DNA of 64,000 nt from contig CAYNVS010000013.1 of the NCBI GenBank assembly GCA_964400725.1, positions 13,371 through 77,370 on the forward strand, in the 5' to 3' direction. This DNA comes from CAYNVS01 sp964400725 (lineage in GTDB: Bacteria > Myxococcota_A > SURF-8 > CAYNVS01). Position 1 is the stretch's first letter. The number at the start of each line of letters is the position of its first letter. A program made the translations under genes and the position numbers. The notes beneath the pieces were generated by a model. It had not been told where the DNA came from. It ran no database searches and saw nothing but the letters and a program-made list of their open reading frames with translations. Of the stretch, positions 45,677-55,101 are shown piece after piece.

Positions 45677-47008
45677 ATGCCGGACGCGATTTTCAAAAAT
45701 GGGACGGTGGTAAACGCCCGCGGAATAGTTAAAGCCGACGTAGCGGTAAGCGGCGGTAAAATCGTCGAGATCGCGCCTCAAATCGCTTCCGGCTCAATGA
45801 GGGAAATTGACTGCGAAGGGAAACTGCTGCTGCCCGGACTCATCGACCCTCACGTTCACCTGCGAGATCCAGGTTTTCCCGAAAAAGAAACTTTCGAGAC
45901 CGGAACGTCCGCCGCCGCGGCAGCAGGCGTTACGACGATATTTGATATGCCCAACACAAACCCTCCTACCGTTGACGAAGCGTCTTTAGATATAAAAGCC
46001 GAAATCGCCGCTAAAAGCGCAAAGTGCGGCTACGCTTTTTTCGTCGCGGCGACGCCGTCTAACATAGAAGAGCTGCCTAATCTGCTGCGGCGCGATTACG
46101 TCTGCGGAGTAAAACTCTTTTTAGGCTCCACAACCGGCGACATGCTTATGCGCGGAGCGGACGTAGAGCGGCTTTTCGCGGAAATGAAAAGACGCGGATG
46201 TAAAAAACCGGTCGCTTTCCACGGCGAGCTTCAGTCTTCGCTTGAACTGCGCGCAGGCGCCGAGCTGGCGAAGTTCCCGCATTATTTAAGGCGTCCGGCG
46301 GTTGCGGGAATCGACGGAATGCGGCTCGCTGCTGAATTGTCGCTCAAATACGGCGTTCCGGTTCACGCATGCCATTTGAGCCTCGCGGAAGAGGCGTCGC
46401 TGCTAGCCCGCTTGAAAGCGCAAGGAGCGGATATAACCGCCGAAACAACGCCTCAACACGCGCTTATGGACGGACGGGAATCGTGGGAGCGAATAGGCGC
46501 AAAAAGCGCGATAAACCCGCCTGTCAGGCGATTGGGAGACAGGAACGCGCTTATCGCCGCTCTCGCCGCGGGAACGATTGACTGCCTTTCGACCGATCAC
46601 GCGCCTCATACCGAAGAAGAAAAAAATAAAGATAAATTTCCTTCGGGCATGCCGGGACTCGACACGCTGTCGAGACTCGGACTGCTGTTTGCAAGAGGCG
46701 GAAGATTAGATTTGACGAGGTTCGCTGCTTCCTCCTCTTTCAACGCCGCAAAACGCTTCGGACTAAGAGGCAAAGGAGCGATACGCGAAGGATTCGACGC
46801 GGACATTATAATTTACGACCAAGCTAATATTTTCGCTTTGTCGCCTCTCAAAAAAAGCGAATTGAAAACAAAGTGCGGCTGGTCGGCTTTCGAGGGCGCG
46901 CTTATGTGCAAACCGCCCGAAGAAGTTTACATCGGAGGAGAACTCGCGGCGCGCAGCGGAGAGCTTATAAAAGGAGTCAAGGGCATTGCGGCCGTTTGTA
47001 AACCGTAG
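45677..47008 (+). CDS. pyrC: Dihydroorotase (class I)
   Basis: Cyclises carbamoyl-aspartate in pyrimidine synthesis. Zinc ligands are H59 and H61 in DPHVHLRDPG, followed by FDMPNTNPP, VHACHLS, the TAETTPQH motif and the STDHAPH motif near residue 308. The 443-residue length fits class I dihydroorotase; hydantoinase or allantoinase are less likely because the dihydroorotase motifs are complete. It has a structured leader and no other pyr gene beside it. Confidence 0.94.
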   Translation: MPDAIFKNGTVVNARGIVKADVAVSGGKIVEIAPQIASGSMREIDCEGKLLLPGLIDPHVHLRDPGFPEKETFETGTSAAAAAGVTTIFDMPNTNPPTVDEASLDIKAEIAAKSAKCGYAFFVAATPSNIEELPNLLRRDYVCGVKLFLGSTTGDMLMRGADVERLFAEMKRRGCKKPVAFHGELQSSLELRAGAELAKFPHYLRRPAVAGIDGMRLAAELSLKYGVPVHACHLSLAEEASLLARLKAQGADITAETTPQHALMDGRESWERIGAKSAINPPVRRLGDRNALIAALAAGTIDCLSTDHAPHTEEEKNKDKFPSGMPGLDTLSRLGLLFARGGRLDLTRFAASSSFNAAKRFGLRGKGAIREGFDADIIIYDQANIFALSPLKKSELKTKCGWSAFEGALMCKPPEEVYIGGELAARSGELIKGVKGIAAVCKP

Positions 47009-47082
47009 CCGTTTCCTTTCAATTAAACTTAAAGAGCGGCGATTAATTTGGGCGGGTTAAACCTAGAAATCTTCTTATTTCT

Positions 47083-47111
47083 TTGACACGCCGCCCAGCC
47101 TATTTTAATAT
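47083..47111 (+). promoter_or_regulatory. Sigma70-like promoter for Cys-rich lipoprotein
   Basis: TTGACA (47083-47088), 17-base spacer, TAATAT (47106-47111), 48 bases before the start codon. Confidence 0.8.
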
Positions 47112-47159
47112 ATATAATATGAATATTATTGGAGGTCGCTTGTATTACGGAGGCAAATT

Positions 47160-50100
47160 ATGAGACGTTATAGCGTATTGCCGTTATTGGCTCTGTTGGT
47201 GTGGGCGTTGTCGGCGGCCGCCGGGTGCGGCGGAGGAGGCGGGGAGAACAAAACCGACGGCGATATACAGGAAGAAGAGCAGATCGTCGAGGAAGACGGG
47301 GACGAAGAAAAAATAGAGGAGACCGACGACGCCGAGCCAGTCGAAGAAGAGGCGCAGACGTGCCAAGGCGCAGAGAAAAAATGCGACGGATTAAAAATCG
47401 TCGAATGCCAAAACGGCTATTGGGTAGAACTGTCGGAATGTTCGTCAAGCCAATTTTGCAGGGACGCGCAATGCCATGACCGTATCTGCTCGCCCGACAA
47501 TAAAATTTGCGACGGCGACTTCGCATACAAAACATGTCTGTCCGACGGCTCGGACTACTCGGCGCCGACCAACTGCCAAAGCGGCGAATACTGCGAGGGC
47601 GGCAAGTGCGAAAAACAAACCTGCAAGCCCGGCGACAAGAAATGCGAAGGGAACGCCGTCGCGACATGCAACGTAAAGGGGTCGGACTACGACATTGTTT
47701 GGTGCGAAACGACGCAGTACTGCGACGAAGCGGAATGCAAAACAAAAGCGTGCGAGCCGGCAAGCAAGATATGCGACGGAGAAACGGCGTATAGAGTATG
47801 CAACGAGACGGGGTCGGGCTACGGCGACGCGCAGCAGTGCGAAATGGGCAAAACATGCGTCGGCGGCGAATGCTTAACTATCGACGGCGACGAAGAAGAA
47901 GCGGAACCCGACGAAACCGGCGACGACGCGGACGAGGGCGAAGACGAGACGGGAGACGAAGTTGAGCAAGACCTCGAACCAGTTTGCGCGGATTGGACGA
48001 AAAAATGCGACGGAAAAACCGTTATGCTGTGCGAAAACGGCCAATGGAAAACTCTTTTGGACTGCCCCGATCTTAAATATTGCAAAGACGGCGAATGCTT
48101 CGATTGGGTCTGCAGCCCCGAATATAAAATCTGCGACGGAGATTTCGCGTTTAAAACATGCAAACTCGACGGCTCAGGCTACGGAGACGCGGAGTCTTGC
48201 GGCTCAGGCAAGTTCTGCTTAAACGGCGACTGTCAGAACCAAATTTGCGCGCCCGGCGAAAAGAAATGCTACTCCACAACAAGCGTTCTGACCTGCAATA
48301 AGCAGGGAAGCGATTACCTTGACCCGGAAGTCTGCCCGAACGGCAAGTACTGCAACGAAGGAGCTTGCGCCGACTACGCATGCCAGCCTAACTCCGTGGT
48401 CTGCGACGGCGATTTCGCTTATAAATTCTGCAAACCCGACGGCTCAGGCTACTCTACGCCGGTTACGTGCCCGTCGAACCAGTATTGCAGCGCCGGGGCG
48501 TGCGCGGCGCAAATATGCGCTCCCAAAAGCAAAAAGTGCGACGGCAACGGCGTCGCTACATGCAACGACAAGGGTTCGGCCTACGGAGCGACAGTTCCGT
48601 GCGGCGCAGGCGAATTCTGCGACGCTGGAGCGTGCATCGCCGTTGACGGCGACGAAGAGCAGTCGGAAATTACGGAAATAACGGACGAGCAGCCCGAAGA
48701 AGAAACGGAACCGGAACTCGACGAAGAAGAGATTGAACCAGAAGATAAAACTCCGCCGACCGTTTCCAACTCAAGCCCTATGCACGGCGAAACCGGAGTA
48801 AGCGTAAAGGTTTATACAATTATCGTCAATTTCTCCGAGTTGATGACTTTCGACGCCGAGACATGGAATAACGTAAAGTTCCACAAGTCCGGCTGCGTTT
48901 TGCCCGACTGCGAAATAGGCTTCCTCGGCAGAACTCACCGCGAGTTTTACGCTCAAAACTATACGCAGTACGAGCTGTCAATCGACGTTCTCGAATATTC
49001 TACGACTTACGAACTGCGCCTTTCAAGCGGCTTAAAGGATTTGGCCGGCAACCCGCTTGCCGATACTTCTATTCTCTTCACAACCCAAAGCGCGCCGGTT
49101 GACGGCGATCCTGAAATTGAAGAAACCGCGGAAGAAGCCGACGAATACGACGCCGAACCGGAAGAAGAGATTGCCGGAGGAACTATTTCCGGCTCTATTT
49201 GGGCGGGAAATCTTTACGTCCATGATTTCATGCAGGTTCAGTTATTCAACGCTCCGCCGGTGGACATAAGCGTTACGCCGTTTAAAAAAATCGACAACAA
49301 CAGCTACTATCCCAGCTACCAATTTACAGATTTGCCCAACGGCAAATACTGGGTGCGCGTTTGGTTCGACAACGACGGCGATAGAACGATTAACCCCTTG
49401 TACGAGTGGGCGTTCGCAGCCTACGCGCCGTTGACGATAGACTTGTCCAACCCGAATAAAATTACCTACACCGCCGACGTTTACATGGATTACGACAACC
49501 AGTCTCTCGGAGAATTGTCCGGCTCCATCGACGTTCCTCCGTCCCTTTTCGGGTTGACGCAGCGAATTTACGTCGAGGCTTACAGAGAAGATCCATCATT
49601 AGGGCTTACCGCGCCGATCGCCCGCGTAAACGCGAAGGATCCGAGCGTTTCCTACAGCCGTTACTTCTTTAAAATCCGCAACTTGGTCGCGGGTTCGTAC
49701 TGGCTTAAAGCCTTCTACGACGTTTGCAACGAGGCTAACAGCGGCAACGACTACGCCGTAACCCCGCAGGACGTCCAGCCGTTTGCGCTGGATCCGTTTA
49801 ACGGAGTCCCTTGGGTTCAGAATATTCAGTTCCATTTCCCATCCGACGACGCGATGATTTGCCCGTCCGACGGCGACGTTGCGGACAACGAGCCGGAGAT
49901 TGAGCTTGAAAACGAATATACGGCGTGTTCAAGCGATTCGGGCTGCGTCCAGCCCAACGTCTGTCATATCGACGCAAACGGCAAAACCGGCGACTGCGCC
50001 CTGCCTTGCACAAGCGACCTCTTCTGCACAAGCCGCTACGGCGGAACTTTCTTCTGCGCCGAATCCGACCAGCGCTGCCACGCGCCCACTATTTTGCCCG

Positions 50101-50918
50101 CGCAAATACCCGACGACTCAACGGCCGGACTTTCGGCGTTCATTTACAAAGGAGACTCGGCCTCAATTCAATCCAAAGTCTGCCTGACCGTCGATATTAC
50201 GCACCCGAACGTAGGCCAGCTGCGCATATCGCTGGAACACCCGGCTGGGTACATGTCCGATCTCTACTTCCACGACTATCAAGGACTGGTCGATTTGGTT
50301 AAAACTTTCTCGACCGAAGATTTCATGTCGTTGACGCGCAAAGGCTACTGGAAAATTCACGTTTACGACGATTACGCCGGAGGAACAGGACAGCTAAATT
50401 CCATATCGCTGGCATTCGACTCCGACTGCGCCGGAGGAGACCCGGATGAAACCGAAATTGAAGCCTCGGAGGAACTGCCCGAAGAAGAACCAGAGCTTTC
50501 ACGCGCGGGGACGTGCGGCAACCCGTACTCTTTAATCGTTGACGCCAACGGCGACGCCGACACACTGCTTGAACGGACGACGCAGCTGGGCGATTCCGTC
50601 AACCCGACCGCATGTTCGGGACTTGCGGCAAACGCGGCGCCGGGCGTAGAGAACGTTTACGCGATCGACATCGAAGCCGGATGGACGCTGACGGCGACTT
50701 TCGAGTTCGTGGACTTCGACGCGGTTCTCTATATAATGTATCCGTGCGAGAACTCCCCCTCCACCTGCATGGGAGCGAACGCAAACGGCGCGGGAGAGCC
50801 TGAGACGCTGATTTACACGCTGACGACCAGCGGACAATTCTACTTGGTCGTTGACGGCGCGGCGGGAGCGACCGGCAATTATTACCTGAAGGTTCACGTT
50901 GATATACCGTCAAAGTAA
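47160..50918 (+). CDS. Cys-rich repeat lipoprotein with Ig-like, P/Homo B and PPC-type domains
   Basis: A predicted exported protein of 1252 residues. Signal peptide ending AAGC (about residue 21), a Gly run and acidic tether, then two blocks of about 43-residue units with six Cys each: four units (about 68-240) and five units (about 275-494), separated by an acidic linker. Then a Big_5-type Ig domain (SNSSPMHGETGVSV, about 540-640), two beta-rich segments (about 680-900), a proprotein-convertase P-like domain (VCLTVDITHPNVGQLRISLE, about 975-1090) and a PPC-like C-terminal domain. Every module boundary carries a DGDEE-type acidic linker. No catalytic domain was found; a surface binding or adhesion role is inferred. 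Confidence 0.83.
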   Translation: MRRYSVLPLLALLVWALSAAAGCGGGGGENKTDGDIQEEEQIVEEDGDEEKIEETDDAEPVEEEAQTCQGAEKKCDGLKIVECQNGYWVELSECSSSQFCRDAQCHDRICSPDNKICDGDFAYKTCLSDGSDYSAPTNCQSGEYCEGGKCEKQTCKPGDKKCEGNAVATCNVKGSDYDIVWCETTQYCDEAECKTKACEPASKICDGETAYRVCNETGSGYGDAQQCEMGKTCVGGECLTIDGDEEEAEPDETGDDADEGEDETGDEVEQDLEPVCADWTKKCDGKTVMLCENGQWKTLLDCPDLKYCKDGECFDWVCSPEYKICDGDFAFKTCKLDGSGYGDAESCGSGKFCLNGDCQNQICAPGEKKCYSTTSVLTCNKQGSDYLDPEVCPNGKYCNEGACADYACQPNSVVCDGDFAYKFCKPDGSGYSTPVTCPSNQYCSAGACAAQICAPKSKKCDGNGVATCNDKGSAYGATVPCGAGEFCDAGACIAVDGDEEQSEITEITDEQPEEETEPELDEEEIEPEDKTPPTVSNSSPMHGETGVSVKVYTIIVNFSELMTFDAETWNNVKFHKSGCVLPDCEIGFLGRTHREFYAQNYTQYELSIDVLEYSTTYELRLSSGLKDLAGNPLADTSILFTTQSAPVDGDPEIEETAEEADEYDAEPEEEIAGGTISGSIWAGNLYVHDFMQVQLFNAPPVDISVTPFKKIDNNSYYPSYQFTDLPNGKYWVRVWFDNDGDRTINPLYEWAFAAYAPLTIDLSNPNKITYTADVYMDYDNQSLGELSGSIDVPPSLFGLTQRIYVEAYREDPSLGLTAPIARVNAKDPSVSYSRYFFKIRNLVAGSYWLKAFYDVCNEANSGNDYAVTPQDVQPFALDPFNGVPWVQNIQFHFPSDDAMICPSDGDVADNEPEIELENEYTACSSDSGCVQPNVCHIDANGKTGDCALPCTSDLFCTSRYGGTFFCAESDQRCHAPTILPAQIPDDSTAGLSAFIYKGDSASIQSKVCLTVDITHPNVGQLRISLEHPAGYMSDLYFHDYQGLVDLVKTFSTEDFMSLTRKGYWKIHVYDDYAGGTGQLNSISLAFDSDCAGGDPDETEIEASEELPEEEPELSRAGTCGNPYSLIVDANGDADTLLERTTQLGDSVNPTACSGLAANAAPGVENVYAIDIEAGWTLTATFEFVDFDAVLYIMYPCENSPSTCMGANANGAGEPETLIYTLTTSGQFYLVVDGAAGATGNYYLKVHVDIPSK
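47361..47879 (+). repeat. Cys-rich protein repeats, block 1 (4 units)
   Basis: Four in-frame units of about 43 codons within the lipoprotein gene at 47160-50918. Each encodes roughly C-x6-C-x7-C-x11-C-x5-C-x4-C with internal C-D-G and G-S-x-Y motifs. Confidence 0.8.
47984..48640 (+). repeat. Cys-rich protein repeats, block 2 (5 units)
   Basis: Five further units of the same pattern. The first unit of each block shares a variant lacking the G-S-x-Y motif, and the second unit of each shares CDGDFA(Y/F)KTC, so block 2 probably arose by duplicating block 1. Confidence 0.78.
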
Positions 50919-50944
50919 GACTTAATAAAATTTGACCTTTACCG

Positions 50945-50971
50945 AAGGGCGCCCAAAGCGCCCTTTCTTTT
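50945..50971 (+). terminator. Terminator after Cys-rich lipoprotein gene
   Basis: An 8-base stem AAGGGCGC/GCGCCCTT with 5-base loop, followed by TCTTTT. Confidence 0.82.
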
Positions 50972-51003
50972 CGTCTCGGAAACGGCATCCAAGGAGAAAT
51001 CAA

Positions 51004-52248
51004 ATGAATAAAAATTATAAAATACGACGTTTGGAAAGAAACGACTGCGCGAAATTTTCAACGCTGATGAGCTTTGCGTATCCCGGATTTGCGCCAAAGC
51101 TGGCGGAAAAAATTTTCAACTTTCGCATGGAAAGCGGCGACGCTTACATCTACGGTTTATTCGACGGCGGCGATTTGCTGGGCTCTTACCGAAGACATAA
51201 TTTTGAAATGTGTTTCCGCGGCGCCAAAATAAAAGTCGCAGGGCTAGGCGGCGTGGCCGTTGATATGCGCCAAAAGAAAAAACATATATGTTTGGAAATG
51301 ATTAAGGAGTTCCACCGTCAAAGCGTAGAGGACGGATACCGGCTGGCCGCGTTATATCCGTTCAGGGTGGAATTTTACCGTAAAATGGGTTACGGCGTCG
51401 TTACGCGAGTTCGCAAGTTCGTCTTTAATTCGACCGATCTTCCGCAGGGAGACGCCGGCGCGTGCGAGTTCGTCGAGAGCGAAGCGGAATACCTTGAATA
51501 TTACAACAAGAAAGCGGCGGAAATAAACGGAATGATTTTCCGGGACGCAACGCCTTTCAAGCTGATGCGCGAACTTGGCAGACCGCCGAAGAACCGCGTG
51601 GGAGTAAGACGCAATGGACGCTTGACCGCCTGCATGGAATTCGCGTTCGCCGACTTCGGAAAGAGCAGCCCTTTCAGTTATTCTATCGAAGTAAAAGAAA
51701 CGCTTTACGACGCTCCCGAAGATTTGCGGGCGCTTCTGGCCTTTTTGCGCGCGCAGTCCGATCAGACGAAGAAAATCGCCGTTTACTCTTTCGACCCCGA
51801 TTTTTGGCTTTCCGCGCTCGACATTTCGTCGCCGGAGCCCGGAACGGCTTTGCTGGACGAGTTTCACATCGGAGAAACAGTTGGTTACGGCCTTATGACG
51901 AGAGTCCTCGACGCTGCCGGAATGCGGGAAATTCTCGCCTCTCTCAAATTCAACGAAACGAGCGTCGAGGCGGTTTTCGTCGTCGAAGACGACTTAATCG
52001 CGGCGAACGACATGGAATTCGCCGTTAAAATAGCGGACGGGCGCTTCATCGACGAACCGGCATGCGCGAGCGCGCCCAGAATTAAAATTTCGGTCGAAGA
52101 CTTTTCGATTTTTCTCATGGGAGGAACGACGCTTTCTAGTTTGGCGCGCCACAGCAGACGCGTAGCCTGCGCGGACGCAAAGCTCCTTCGCGCGCTGGAC
52201 GCGGCATTCGCGCTCGACCGCCCGCCCGAATGCTGGAACGTTTTTTAA
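51004..52248 (+). CDS. Eis-like GNAT N-acetyltransferase with SCP2-type C-terminal domain
   Basis: The 414-residue length and order match Eis-family enzymes: GNAT domain 1 (about residues 5-160, with VAGLGGVAVDMRQKKKH and MIKEFHRQ at the acetyl-CoA loop and FYRKMGYGVVTRV), a second GNAT-like domain (about 180-290), and an SCP2-like C-terminal domain (about 300-410). Acetyl acceptors of Eis homologues vary and cannot be inferred here. An upstream in-frame start was rejected: AAGGAG precedes the ATG at 51004. It overlaps the upstream alternative start of the MFS gene, which begins 23 bases later. Confidence 0.85.
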   Translation: MNKNYKIRRLERNDCAKFSTLMSFAYPGFAPKLAEKIFNFRMESGDAYIYGLFDGGDLLGSYRRHNFEMCFRGAKIKVAGLGGVAVDMRQKKKHICLEMIKEFHRQSVEDGYRLAALYPFRVEFYRKMGYGVVTRVRKFVFNSTDLPQGDAGACEFVESEAEYLEYYNKKAAEINGMIFRDATPFKLMRELGRPPKNRVGVRRNGRLTACMEFAFADFGKSSPFSYSIEVKETLYDAPEDLRALLAFLRAQSDQTKKIAVYSFDPDFWLSALDISSPEPGTALLDEFHIGETVGYGLMTRVLDAAGMREILASLKFNETSVEAVFVVEDDLIAANDMEFAVKIADGRFIDEPACASAPRIKISVEDFSIFLMGGTTLSSLARHSRRVACADAKLLRALDAAFALDRPPECWNVF

Positions 52249-52271
52249 AATCGACGCAAAAAAGGTTTCTA

Positions 52272-53489
52272 ATGAGCGAACCGTCAAATAGCAAAAGTAA
52301 AAAACTCCCCGGCCAGGTAAAAGCGCTCGGCTTAGTCAGCTTCTTCAACGACGCTTCAAGCGAAATCGTCTATCCGCTTTTGCCCAAATTTCTTTTAACT
52401 CTGGGCGCGGGGCCGGAAATTCTGGGCGTAATGGAAGGAATCGCGGAGAGCATAGCGGCTCTGTTGAAATATTTTTCCGGCTGGTGGTCGGACAAAATAA
52501 AAAAGCATAAAACGCTCGCCGCAATAGGATATACGCTGTCGAGCGTTCTGCGTCCGCTGGCGGCGTTCGCCGCGGCGGGATGGCACGTGGCGGTTCTGCG
52601 CGGCGCCGACAGAATTGGGAAAGGAATAAGAAGCGCGCCGAGAGACGCTCTTTTAGCGGCCTCCGTCGACAAAAGCATGAGGGGACGCGCGTTCGGTTTT
52701 CACCGAGCTATGGACAACTTAGGCGCGGTTGTCGGCCCGCTGATTGCGCTGGCGCTGCTTTACGCATTCAACGACGATCTGCGCAAACTGTTCCTCGCAA
52801 CGGCCATACCAAGCCTTTTTACCGTATTTCTCATAGTATTCGTCGTTAAAGAAAAAAAGGAAACCGAAACGAACCCTTCGCCTTCTCCTTCGCTTTCGTC
52901 GCAGACGCAAAGCGCTAAAGAGCGCGTAAAAGACAAGAAAGCGTTCGGAATCTTTCTAGCTTCTATGCTCCTTTTTACCCTCGGCAATTCGTCCGATTTG
53001 TTCCTCGTTATGCACGCTCAAAACAAAGGCCTCGCGCTCGAAATGGTTCCGGTTTTGTGGATTGCTCTGCACCTTTCGAAGTCGGCTTTCAACACGCCTG
53101 GAGGCGTTCTGGCCGATAAAATCGGCTATAAAAAAACCATCTTCTTAGGCTGGCTCGTTTACGCGCTCTGCTACGCCGGTTTCGCTTTTGCAGACGCCCA
53201 ATGGCAGTTCTGGGCGCTGTTCGTCGTTTACGGCCTGTATTACGGGCTTACCGAAGGGCCGGAGAAAGCTCTGGTCGCCTCTCTTGCGCCTAAAAACAAA
53301 CGAGGAACGGGATTCGGCCTTTATCACGCGAGCGTGGGCGTCGCGGCTTTGCCCGCATCCGTCGCGGCCGGATTTATATGGAAGCATTGGGGGCCGCAGT
53401 ACGCCTTCGGACTTGGAGCGGCGCTCGCCGTTATGGCCGCCTTGACGCTCGCGGCTCTGCCTAACGAAGCGGCCGAAGTCAAAGAGTAA
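52272..53489 (+). CDS. MFS transporter
   Basis: About twelve hydrophobic segments over 405 residues. The first intracellular loop has GWWSDKIKKHK, an MFS loop 2-3 signature, then RGADRIGKGIRSAPRDAL; the second half starts after a long charged central loop (about residues 195-225) and repeats GGVLADKIGYKK. This resembles the subgroup of export-type MFS proteins common near radical SAM or tetracycline-like genes. Substrate unknown. The start at 52272 is chosen because AAAGG precedes it. Adjacent to the Eis-like acetyltransferase (23 bases), so the two could act on the same compound; that is inference. Confidence 0.88.
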   Translation: MSEPSNSKSKKLPGQVKALGLVSFFNDASSEIVYPLLPKFLLTLGAGPEILGVMEGIAESIAALLKYFSGWWSDKIKKHKTLAAIGYTLSSVLRPLAAFAAAGWHVAVLRGADRIGKGIRSAPRDALLAASVDKSMRGRAFGFHRAMDNLGAVVGPLIALALLYAFNDDLRKLFLATAIPSLFTVFLIVFVVKEKKETETNPSPSPSLSSQTQSAKERVKDKKAFGIFLASMLLFTLGNSSDLFLVMHAQNKGLALEMVPVLWIALHLSKSAFNTPGGVLADKIGYKKTIFLGWLVYALCYAGFAFADAQWQFWALFVVYGLYYGLTEGPEKALVASLAPKNKRGTGFGLYHASVGVAALPASVAAGFIWKHWGPQYAFGLGAALAVMAALTLAALPNEAAEVKE

Positions 53490-53601
53490 TTTTTAAATTT
53501 TACCGCGTTAAAAAAGAAATGTTGCGCCGCGCTCTCTAACGTATTACAGTTTTTAAACGAACCGCAAACTTGACGACGCAACCGACGCAAGGAGAAAAAA
53601 G

Positions 53602-55032
53602 ATGGATAAGAAATCCAAATACAAGGAATTGGAAGAGAAAATTTCCCGCAGGCGCAGATGCGCGTGGAACGATTTTTCGCGCGCGCAGCATAAGGAACTG
53701 GACGATTTGTGCAAGGAATACATGAAAATGATTTCCGAGTGCAAAAACGAGCGCCAGTTCGTAGCCGAAACGATTGAAACGGCGAAAAAGCATGGCTTTA
53801 AGCCTCTTGAAAGCTTCAAATCGCCCAAAGCCGGAGACAAAATTTATCTCGCAAACCGCGGCAAGAACGTCGTTTTGGCCGTAGTTGGCAAAAAAGGCGT
53901 AAAAGAAGGCTTAAACATAGTCGCCTCGCACGTTGACAGCCCTCGCCTCGATCTCAAACCCAACCCGCTGATTGAAGACAGAGAATCGTCCACCGCAATA
54001 TTCAAAACGCATTATTACGGCGGAATAAAAAAATATCAATGGACCCAGCGCCCCATGGCTATAATAGGCGTCGTGGCGCTTAAAGACGGCTCGACGGTCA
54101 ATATTAATATCGGCGACGGCGAGAACGATCCCGTATTCGTTATTCCCGATCTGCTGCCGCACCTTGCCGCCCGCGTTCAGGGCGATCTCAAGACGCCGGA
54201 CGTAATCCGCGGCGAACAGCTCAACTTAATCTGCGGCTCAATCCCCGTGGACGACGAATCGGTCAAGGAGAAAGTAAAAATGACCGTTTTGGAAAAGCTG
54301 TACGACGACTACGGAATCGACGAGAACGATTTCGTAAGCGCCGAGCTTGAAGCCGTTCCGGCGGGCTCGGCTCGCGAAGTCGGGCTCGACCGCTCGATAA
54401 TCGCCGCCTACGGACACGACGACCGGGTCTGCGCGTTCGCCAATATATGGGCGCTGTTCAACATGAAAGAAACGCCTGAAAAAACCGCCGTCGTCTTTTT
54501 GGCCGACAAAGAAGAAATCGGATCTTACGGCGCCACCGGCATGGATTCGAGCTTCTTCTATCACGCCGTAAGCAAGATAGCGGACGGTTTGGAAAAAGGC
54601 TGCGGCGATATGCGCGTTCGGGACGTTCTGTCCATTTCCTCGGCGCTCTCCACCGACGTAAGCGCGGCCGTCAACCCGAACTTCAAAGAAGTCCACGAGA
54701 TAAACAACGCGCCAATATTGGGCTACGGCGTAAACATGCTTAAATACACGGGCGCGCGCGGCAAGGCGGGAAGCTCCGACGCCGACGCGGAATACGTCGC
54801 GAAACTGCGCAGGCTGTTTGACGACGAGAAAATAGCGTGGCAGCTGACCGAACTGGGCAAGGTTGACGAAGGAGGCGGCGGAACCGTCGCCTTCCTTCTG
54901 GCTCGCCATCTCATTCACACAATCGACCTCGGCGTTCCGCTTGTCGGAATGCACTCGCCGTTCGAGCTCGCCAGCAAGGCCGATATTTACGCCGCCGCGA
55001 AAGCGTGCTCCGCGTTTTTAAGCAAATTCTGA
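53602..55032 (+). CDS. M18-family aminopeptidase (aspartyl aminopeptidase type)
   Basis: A zinc exopeptidase of 476 residues. The metal-binding motifs are in order: SHVDSPRLDLKPNP (about residue 110), HDDRVCAF (about 272), DKEEIGSYGATGMDS (about 300) and the C-terminal LVGMHSPFELASKAD. The Met/Glu-rich substrates typical of M18 enzymes are a family trait, not seen here. No signal peptide; cytoplasmic. A good terminator follows. Confidence 0.92.
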   Translation: MDKKSKYKELEEKISRRRRCAWNDFSRAQHKELDDLCKEYMKMISECKNERQFVAETIETAKKHGFKPLESFKSPKAGDKIYLANRGKNVVLAVVGKKGVKEGLNIVASHVDSPRLDLKPNPLIEDRESSTAIFKTHYYGGIKKYQWTQRPMAIIGVVALKDGSTVNINIGDGENDPVFVIPDLLPHLAARVQGDLKTPDVIRGEQLNLICGSIPVDDESVKEKVKMTVLEKLYDDYGIDENDFVSAELEAVPAGSAREVGLDRSIIAAYGHDDRVCAFANIWALFNMKETPEKTAVVFLADKEEIGSYGATGMDSSFFYHAVSKIADGLEKGCGDMRVRDVLSISSALSTDVSAAVNPNFKEVHEINNAPILGYGVNMLKYTGARGKAGSSDADAEYVAKLRRLFDDEKIAWQLTELGKVDEGGGGTVAFLLARHLIHTIDLGVPLVGMHSPFELASKADIYAAAKACSAFLSKF

Positions 55033-55052
55033 CTTTCTTTCCTCAAAATCAT

Positions 55053-55088
55053 AATCCCCCGATCAAAATTGGAGCGGGGGATTTTTTT
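55053..55088 (+). terminator. Terminator after aminopeptidase gene
   Basis: The stem AATCCCCCG/CGGGGGATT with a 13-base loop is followed by seven T. It separates the aminopeptidase from the convergent tilS gene. Confidence 0.85.
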
Positions 55089-55101
55089 ATTACGAACGGA
55101 G

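Noticed and set aside
45557..45781. 74-residue minus-strand ORF across the pyrC leader
   Set aside because: It runs antisense into pyrC, has no family similarity and contains the leader hairpins.
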